This document shows positions 58,632-64,000 of a stretch of DNA of 64,000 nucleotides, piece by piece. How positions within the stretch are numbered: the first letter of the stretch is position 1; every line of letters begins with the position of its first letter. The DNA lies in assembly GCA_039811185.1 (NCBI GenBank), contig JBDHYF010000003.1, positions 124,001 to 188,000 of the forward strand, read 5' to 3'. Origin of the DNA: JAEZDR01 sp039811185. GTDB taxonomy: Bacteria > Bacteroidota > Bacteroidia > Chitinophagales > Chitinophagaceae. The position numbers and the translations under genes were made by a program. The notes under the pieces were generated by a model, which saw only the letters and a list, made by a program, of their open reading frames with translations, made no database searches and had not been told where the DNA came from.

Positions 58632-60108
58632 CCGTAAAAGCACTTCCCTTGCCCGGCAGGCTTTTTATTGAAATGCTGCCACCCATTATTTCAACCTGCG
58701 CTTTCACCATAAACAACCCCATTCCTTTTCCTTCAATACCGGCGTGAAATCGCTTGTAAAGACCAAAAAGGTTGTTTTCATGAAGGTTGGTGTCGATACC
58801 CATTCCGTTGTCGGTAAACACAATTTCGTGCATCTCGTTACGGTCTTTAATCTCCACTGTAATGGCTAACTGCTCCTTTGGGTTTCTGTATTTTACTGCG
58901 TTGGAAATAAGGTTATAGAAAATGCTGTGCAGATAAGATTTCACGGTAAATATGCTGGTTCCGCTATCGGCATAAAGGTTAACAACACCTTTTGCTTCGC
59001 GGATGTTATCGGTTAGCAACTCCAGTACATCGTTAAAAAGTTCCTGCACGTCAACCGGCTGTTTCTTTTCGTAGATGTTTCGTTTTACATGTAAAATCTG
59101 GCTCAGGTCTTTCACAATGTCGTCCATTTTCCCGACGGTGAAATTCAATTGCCGGTATAGCTCATCTTTTTCCTCTTCACCATAGTATCCGCTGGCTAAA
59201 ATATCGACGAGGCCAAGTGAATTGGCAATTTGCGAACGCAGGTTATGTGAGATGATGTAGGAGAACTGTTCGAGGTCTTTATTGCGCTGAATCAGCGAGT
59301 TGGTAATTTGTTCTTTTTCCAGATCGAATAGCTTTCGGGCGGTGATATCGCTCATCGAACCTACAATTCTCACAATCTTTCCTTTTTCGTAAATGATGTG
59401 ACCGCGATCGTAGATGTAGGCTATGCTGCCATCGGCTTTTATAAACCGGTATTCATCTTCCCAATAATTTACCTCCGGGTTTTTGATTGCGTTGTTCAGC
59501 TTTTCTATTACTCGTTCCCGGTCTTCTGAATGTATTTTCTGCCCCCATAAATTTACTTCTTCTACATTCTCCGGTATCACATATCCAAACGTTGTTTCAT
59601 AGCCTTCGCTCCATTTTAAAACACCCGTTCTGAAATCCCAGTCCCAAATGGCATCGCTGGTTATCTTAGCCACAAAACGGTGCAGCTCACTGCTTTTTTT
59701 CAGCGCAAGCTCATCGCGTTTTCGCTCCGAAATATCTGCCAGATAAACAATTACTCCGGTAATGGTTTCTTCATCGTTCAACAAAGGCGTCATGCGTATG
59801 TAAAACCAGATAAAACTGTTTAGCTCATCGGTATTTTTCGTTTCATGCTCCACCTTTTCGCCCCGGAAAACAGCTTCCAGATTCTCTGCAATAAATCCGT
59901 TGTCTATTTTTTCAAGATGTGTAATGCCGCTTCCTGTCTGCACCTTGTATCCAAACAACTGCTCATGCCAGCGCGCAAAGGCCGGATTAAAAAAGATAAT
60001 CTTCGCATTCCGGTCAACAACAAAATAACCGGAATCAATGCTGTTTAAGAAGTTAAACAGCGTGATATCCGACGCGAGGATTTCGGACTTAGGGTTAAAG
60101 GGTTTCAT
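58600..60108 (-). CDS. PAS-domain sensor histidine kinase
   Basis: A 502-residue kinase with no membrane segment. It has two PAS domains (about 13-135, with FFNPAFARWHEQLFG; and about 140-265, ending with the PAC-type RIVGSMSDITARKLF), a dimerisation domain with His in FSYIISHNLRSQIANSLG, and an HATPase with NLISNAVKYRNP, DNGMGIDTNL and GKGMGLFMVKAQVE. It should sense a cytosolic cue and phosphorylate a receiver protein; the lone receiver at 36 kb is a possible but unproven partner. ATG 60108 lies 17 bases after the M14 peptidase stop codon, so the two genes form a unit. Confidence 0.93.
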   Translation of the reverse strand: MKPFNPKSEILASDITLFNFLNSIDSGYFVVDRNAKIIFFNPAFARWHEQLFGYKVQTGSGITHLEKIDNGFIAENLEAVFRGEKVEHETKNTDELNSFIWFYIRMTPLLNDEETITGVIVYLADISERKRDELALKKSSELHRFVAKITSDAIWDWDFRTGVLKWSEGYETTFGYVIPENVEEVNLWGQKIHSEDRERVIEKLNNAIKNPEVNYWEDEYRFIKADGSIAYIYDRGHIIYEKGKIVRIVGSMSDITARKLFDLEKEQITNSLIQRNKDLEQFSYIISHNLRSQIANSLGLVDILASGYYGEEEKDELYRQLNFTVGKMDDIVKDLSQILHVKRNIYEKKQPVDVQELFNDVLELLTDNIREAKGVVNLYADSGTSIFTVKSYLHSIFYNLISNAVKYRNPKEQLAITVEIKDRNEMHEIVFTDNGMGIDTNLHENNLFGLYKRFHAGIEGKGMGLFMVKAQVEIMGGSISIKSLPGKGSAFTVTLPKGSLPM

Positions 60109-60125
60109 TTTAATTTGAATTACGG

Positions 60126-62606
60126 TTACTTCACCATAAAAACAGCGTTGGCTAACATTAGTTTCCCATTCTGCCAAAACGCTCTGAATACAGGGTTGTC
60201 CGTAAAGTAAATCAATTTTCCGTTTCCTTTCGGAATTTCTCCAACCAAAGTCAGGTCGCTAATAGTTTCTTTTAGCTTGTTGCCCACAAATCCACTTATG
60301 TGGTTGTTCTTTTTAATAAATCCCACGTTCCAGCCATTGCGCATAAAGCTGAATCCTTTTCCGGTTGTGCGCAGTGAGAAATAGTTGTCTTCATAACCAA
60401 ATGCAAGCGGATGGCTGTTGTCCAGCTCAATGTTATAGATAGCACCCGAAACATAGTTGGTTACTTCGTCTTTTACACGGTTTTCGTATCTTTTTAAAAG
60501 CACGTATCCGGCTGTGTCGTTGTCAGTGGGGATTTCTTTTTCTTTTATATCGAAATAATCTGCCAGCTCAAACACTGCGTTTTCCAGGGCAATCACTTTT
60601 CCGCCGTTGCGCAAAAACTGATTCAGCGAGGCGTCTGTTCTTCTGTCAGAAAGAGATGAGTAGTTTCCTTGCGGCAGAACGATTACGTCGTACTTCGACA
60701 AATCCAAATACGGAAGGTCGGTTAATTCGAGCAGAGAAACAGGGTAGTTCAATTGCTCGTCAAACCAATGCCACAGCTCGCCGGCGCCAAGCGACGATAT
60801 GCTTTTGCCGGTAACCATTGCTACGCTTGGCCTGCGAACCAAACGAATATCGGCCGATCCGAAATCAGCACCCGACTCCACAAAGCCCGATTGCACCGGA
60901 CTGAAGGATACCTGAAACGAATCTGAAACATTTTTCAAAATCGTCAGTAAGTCATCCGGCTGTTTACCTGCCATCATCACAATTACACTTCCCCGATCGA
61001 AATTTTTGCCTCCGGAAACAAAAGCTTTTTCGCTTACCCTGAGCTGCACCGATTGCTGTAAGAGAGAAGCCATTGCACGCGCCGATGAAAAGCTGTTCCA
61101 CGGCATTACGTATGCGAATGTGCTAAGGGGAAAATTGCCGTTGATGTTGGCAGGCGGCTCAACGGAAACGGAAAGCTTTTCATGAATGCCATAGGTTTTT
61201 ACGCCATAAACATACGGCAGCGACCAGGCCGTTATATCGTAAGTGGCCGAATCGGTTAACACACTCTTCGGTTCAAGTAAAACGCCCGCCAGCACGCTTT
61301 TCGGCTGATAGCTGCTCACGGCAATAACAAAACTGTCGGCAACAACGGTTTCTGTTTTGCGGCTGAAATAATTAAAGCCTTTTAAATTTTTTGCAGATGT
61401 AAGTGTGCCGAATTCTATTTCATTTTTTCGAAACAAATCTTTTAGCTCTGCTAACTTGTTTGCTGAGTTTGTAGTGAGAAGGTAGGTTTTATATGCGCTG
61501 TTTTTTGCGTTTCGTGCGTCATCGAAATACGAACGAAAATCGCTGATGAGTTTTTTGTTATGCGTCGATGCCATTTCAATAGTGGAAAAGGCTGTGGTAA
61601 AGTGGTGCTGAATGCGGTCAGAAAGGGTGAGGGTGTCTTTTTCGGCGGTGAGCACGCTGAGGCCTGCGCGGCTGTGCCCGGCTTGCTCGTAGGTCATACC
61701 GATAGATCCGTTGTAGGTTGGATATGTATCGCCGTATGAAGGATAAAACAGGTCAAACTCCTGCCGCGTAAAATACAGCCATCCGTTGGCGTCGAAATAA
61801 CGGGCATTGTTCTTTCCGATGATGCGCTGCATTTCCTTCTGATTGTTTGTTACAGCATTGTGCTGCGGCTCGGCAGCGGGCGCAAAATAGTAGGGGTTGT
61901 CGTAGTATTGTTCATGATAGTCCACATGTACGTGTGGCATCCAGTTGTTGTAAACCTTCATTCTGTGTTGGGTTTCTGTCTGCGTTTGCCATGCCCAGTC
62001 GCGGTTTAAATCGAAGTAGTAATGGTTGCCTCTTCCCGTTGGCCAGGGTTCGGAATGTTCGCGGCTTTGCGGATCGCTGTTCGGTTTTTTTCCTTTCGTG
62101 CTGTTATACCAGTTCACGTAGCGGTCGCGCCCGTCGGGATTTAAACAAGGATCAATAATTACCACCGTATTCTCCAAAAAAGATTTTAGTTTCTTGTTGT
62201 CAGGATTCAACAATGCGTGCGCAGTTACCATAGCTGCTTCCGATGATGAAGGCTCGTTGCCATGCACATTATAGCTCAGCCAAACAATGCCAACATCCTC
62301 GTTACCTCCATTTGTTACAACGGATTTGTGCTGCTGTTGTATAGCCGCCAGTTTGTTGATGTTTTGGGGAGATGAAAAAACGGCAAGCAAGAGCGGCTTT
62401 CCTTCGTAGGTATATCCATAGGTTTGAAGCTGCATCGTTGCCGGATTTTCTTTCGCCAGCAGCTCGAAATAGGCAACTATTTTATGATGCGGAGTAAACG
62501 TATCGCCGGGCTTATAACCGAGAAAATTGTCGGGCGATGTGGCTTGCTGTGCAAACGAAAATATGGACGCAGAAAGCAGCAACAGAAAACTGATAACTTG
62601 TTTCAT
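60126..62606 (-). CDS. Exported M14 family zinc carboxypeptidase
   Basis: An 826-residue secreted peptidase. Signal peptide MKQVISFLLLLSASIFSFAQ, then an M14 domain with zinc ligands H115 and E118 in YNVHGNEPSSSE, the third ligand in HVHVDYHEQYY, and the catalytic Glu likely in IGMTYEQAGHSRAG. The C-terminal third has a glutamine-amidotransferase-like fold (YDVIVLPQGNYSSL, GGKVIALENAVFELA), usual in large Bacteroidota M14 proteins. There is no T9SS tail, so it is probably periplasmic. A -7 box lies 17 bases upstream. It precedes a histidine kinase gene in the same unit. Confidence 0.93.
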   Translation of the reverse strand: MKQVISFLLLLSASIFSFAQQATSPDNFLGYKPGDTFTPHHKIVAYFELLAKENPATMQLQTYGYTYEGKPLLLAVFSSPQNINKLAAIQQQHKSVVTNGGNEDVGIVWLSYNVHGNEPSSSEAAMVTAHALLNPDNKKLKSFLENTVVIIDPCLNPDGRDRYVNWYNSTKGKKPNSDPQSREHSEPWPTGRGNHYYFDLNRDWAWQTQTETQHRMKVYNNWMPHVHVDYHEQYYDNPYYFAPAAEPQHNAVTNNQKEMQRIIGKNNARYFDANGWLYFTRQEFDLFYPSYGDTYPTYNGSIGMTYEQAGHSRAGLSVLTAEKDTLTLSDRIQHHFTTAFSTIEMASTHNKKLISDFRSYFDDARNAKNSAYKTYLLTTNSANKLAELKDLFRKNEIEFGTLTSAKNLKGFNYFSRKTETVVADSFVIAVSSYQPKSVLAGVLLEPKSVLTDSATYDITAWSLPYVYGVKTYGIHEKLSVSVEPPANINGNFPLSTFAYVMPWNSFSSARAMASLLQQSVQLRVSEKAFVSGGKNFDRGSVIVMMAGKQPDDLLTILKNVSDSFQVSFSPVQSGFVESGADFGSADIRLVRRPSVAMVTGKSISSLGAGELWHWFDEQLNYPVSLLELTDLPYLDLSKYDVIVLPQGNYSSLSDRRTDASLNQFLRNGGKVIALENAVFELADYFDIKEKEIPTDNDTAGYVLLKRYENRVKDEVTNYVSGAIYNIELDNSHPLAFGYEDNYFSLRTTGKGFSFMRNGWNVGFIKKNNHISGFVGNKLKETISDLTLVGEIPKGNGKLIYFTDNPVFRAFWQNGKLMLANAVFMVK

Positions 62607-62623
62607 AACAAAAGATATGCGTG

Positions 62624-62631
62624 CAAATCTA
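62624..62631 (-). promoter_or_regulatory. -7 box for the M14 peptidase - kinase unit
   Basis: CAAATCTA on plus reads TAGATTTG on minus, an exact TAnnTTTG, 17 bases before the ATG at 62606. Confidence 0.55.
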
Positions 62632-62703
62632 ATTGTGTTTTGCAGGAAAAGATAACGGCGTTTTCGATGGCATTCAATTAAATTCGCCTTCTAAATATTT
62701 TCT

Positions 62704-63999
62704 ATGAAACATTTACCTGTTAATCCCGATTTGTTTACCGCAAACCGTAAAAGATTTATTGCCGAAATGCAGCCCAACAGCATAGCCGTTTTTAACAGCA
62801 ATGATGAGCTGCCGACGAACGGCGACCAGTTATACCGGTTTTGGCAAAACAGCGATCTGTACTGGCTTTCAGGAATTGAACAGGAAGATACGATGGTGAT
62901 TTTGTATCCCGATAATCCCGACAAAAAATACCGCGAAGTGTTGGTGCTGGTACGTCCGCAGGAGATGAAAGAAAAATGGGATGGAAGAAGGCTGAGGGCA
63001 GAAGAAGCAAAGGCCATTTCCGGATTCCCGACCGTAGTATGGCTCGACACGCTTGAAGCGCTTTTTCAAACCTGGATGCATACCGCCGATAATGTTTATT
63101 TAAACAGCAACGAAAACGACCGAAAGTCGGCCAACCTTATAGATACGCGTGATTATCGATTTATTAAAGAGATGAAGGATCGGTATCCGCTGCATAATTT
63201 TTTGCGCTCCGCCAAAATTTTGAAAAAGCTCCGTGCAATAAAAACGCCTATGGAAATTGATGTAACACAAACGGCAATCGACATTACCGAAAAAGCTTTT
63301 CGCCGTGTAATGCAGTTTGTAAAACCCGGTGTGATGGAGTATGAGGTGGAAGCAGAAATTGTGCACGAATTTTTACGCAACCGCGCCACCCGCGAAGCCT
63401 ATGGAAGCATTATTGCAAGCGGCGACCGTGCAAGAACCCTGCATTATGTAAGCAACAATCAGGAATGCAAGGAAGGAGAGTTGTTGTTGATGGATTTTGG
63501 CGCGCATTACGGTGGTTACAGTGCAGATTTATCGCGCACCATTCCTGTAAGCGGCAAGTTCAGCCAGCGCCAGAAAGAAGTGTACAACGCCTGTTTGTTG
63601 CTGCACAATTATGCAAAAAGCATACTGAAGCCGGGCATTTCAATTGTTGATTATACGGAGCTAGTAGGCGATGAGGCGACTGCCATATTTAAAACAATTG
63701 GCTTGCTGAGCGATGCCGATATAAAGAATGAAGATCCGGATAACCGAGCCTACCGCAAGTATCTGTATCATGGTATCTCGCATCATTTGGGAATTGATGT
63801 ACATGATTTGGGTTCGAGGGTGGATGCGATTGAAGCGGGCATGTTGTTTACTGTGGAGCCCGGAATTTATATTGAAGAAGAACAGATGGGAATACGAATT
63901 GAAAACAACCTTTGGATAACTGCCGATGGAAATATTGATCTGATGAAAAACATTCCGATTACGGTAGAAGAGATTGAAGCCTGTATGGGAGGGAAATAA
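62704..63999 (+). CDS. Xaa-Pro aminopeptidase (aminopeptidase P, M24B)
   Basis: A 431-residue metallopeptidase that removes N-terminal residues before proline. The N-terminal creatinase-like domain has NSNDELPTNGDQLYRFWQNSDLYWLSGIEQED. The catalytic pita-bread domain has metal ligands in LLMDFGAHYGGYSADLSRTIPV, HGISHHLGIDVHD and FTVEPGIYIEEEQMGIRIENN. There is no signal peptide, so it is cytosolic. The stop codon (63997-63999) falls just inside the window, so the gene is complete. It is divergent from the M14 peptidase gene across 97 bases. Confidence 0.95.
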   Translation: MKHLPVNPDLFTANRKRFIAEMQPNSIAVFNSNDELPTNGDQLYRFWQNSDLYWLSGIEQEDTMVILYPDNPDKKYREVLVLVRPQEMKEKWDGRRLRAEEAKAISGFPTVVWLDTLEALFQTWMHTADNVYLNSNENDRKSANLIDTRDYRFIKEMKDRYPLHNFLRSAKILKKLRAIKTPMEIDVTQTAIDITEKAFRRVMQFVKPGVMEYEVEAEIVHEFLRNRATREAYGSIIASGDRARTLHYVSNNQECKEGELLLMDFGAHYGGYSADLSRTIPVSGKFSQRQKEVYNACLLLHNYAKSILKPGISIVDYTELVGDEATAIFKTIGLLSDADIKNEDPDNRAYRKYLYHGISHHLGIDVHDLGSRVDAIEAGMLFTVEPGIYIEEEQMGIRIENNLWITADGNIDLMKNIPITVEEIEACMGGK

Positions 64000-64000
64000 T

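Noticed and set aside
1..64000. tRNA, rRNA, CRISPR arrays, insertion sequences, integrases or attachment sites
   Set aside because: Gaps between genes are all under 300 bases, and I found no tRNA T-loop pattern, spaced direct repeats, transposase or integrase frame. This was read by eye; tRNAscan and repeat searches would settle it.

Overview
The window is a gene-dense stretch of moderate GC from a member of the Bacteroidota; the gene set fits the Chitinophagales/Chitinophagaceae best, but that placement is inference. Evidence for the phylum: a type IX secretion C-terminal sorting domain at the left edge, two TonB-dependent receptors with carboxypeptidase-regulatory-like N-terminal domains, a double-length signal peptidase I, an OmpA protein with thrombospondin type-3 repeats, a fused SpmA-SpmB protein, DUF6132, and many promoters with the Bacteroidota -7 box TAnnTTTG (at several with a TTG/TTTG-type -33 box) in place of sigma-70 boxes and Shine-Dalgarno sites. 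I see no tRNA, rRNA, CRISPR array, insertion sequence, prophage or integration site. No gene-free stretch exceeds 300 bases.

Layout. 1-6.5 kb: end of a secreted T9SS protein, a Cys/Met-metabolism PLP enzyme, a TonB receptor facing it across a two-way terminator, and purC. 6.6-13.2 kb: a PhnA-type zinc protein, accB-accC, a class IV aminotransferase, and gcvP. 13.3-19.5 kb: a small secreted or membrane protein of unknown function, a TFIIB-type zinc ribbon protein, a TerC membrane protein, a secreted alpha-amylase, a flavin monooxygenase coupled to a PatB-like aminotransferase, and purine nucleoside phosphorylase. 19.6-29.7 kb is envelope-rich: Porin_10-type beta-barrel, lepB, RlpA-like protein, OmpA/TSP3 protein, a TonB receptor with a small periplasmic partner, and fused SpmAB.

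29.8-35.9 kb is a compact SUF iron-sulfur operon (sufB-C-D-S-E, a SufT-like DUF59 protein, then an Rrf2 regulator with three cysteines). A perfect 10+10 inverted repeat sits in its promoter, so the operon probably encodes its own Fe-S-sensing repressor. 36-38.5 kb: a lone receiver protein, two tandem AraC-type regulators and a PspC protein. 38.6-44.6 kb: aconitase, a tightly overlapped TPMT-like methyltransferase / Cys small membrane protein / DUF6132 / thioredoxin operon, an ECF sigma/anti-sigma pair, and rpsF-rpsR-rplI. 44.7-53.4 kb: an AddAB-like helicase-nuclease pair, thrS and infC (without rpmI-rplT). 53.4-64 kb: a zinc-finger-like orphan, trhO-rimM, a two-amidoligase plus esterase locus, an M14 peptidase with a PAS histidine kinase, and an aminopeptidase P.

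Most genes are housekeeping. The least explained parts are the amidoligase/ATP-grasp/esterase locus (55.6-58.6 kb), the methyltransferase/cysteine-membrane-protein/thioredoxin operon (41.0-42.4 kb), the operator-like palindrome ahead of sufB, and two promoters whose -7 box lies only 4 nt before the start codon (purC, sufB), which points to leaderless transcripts.
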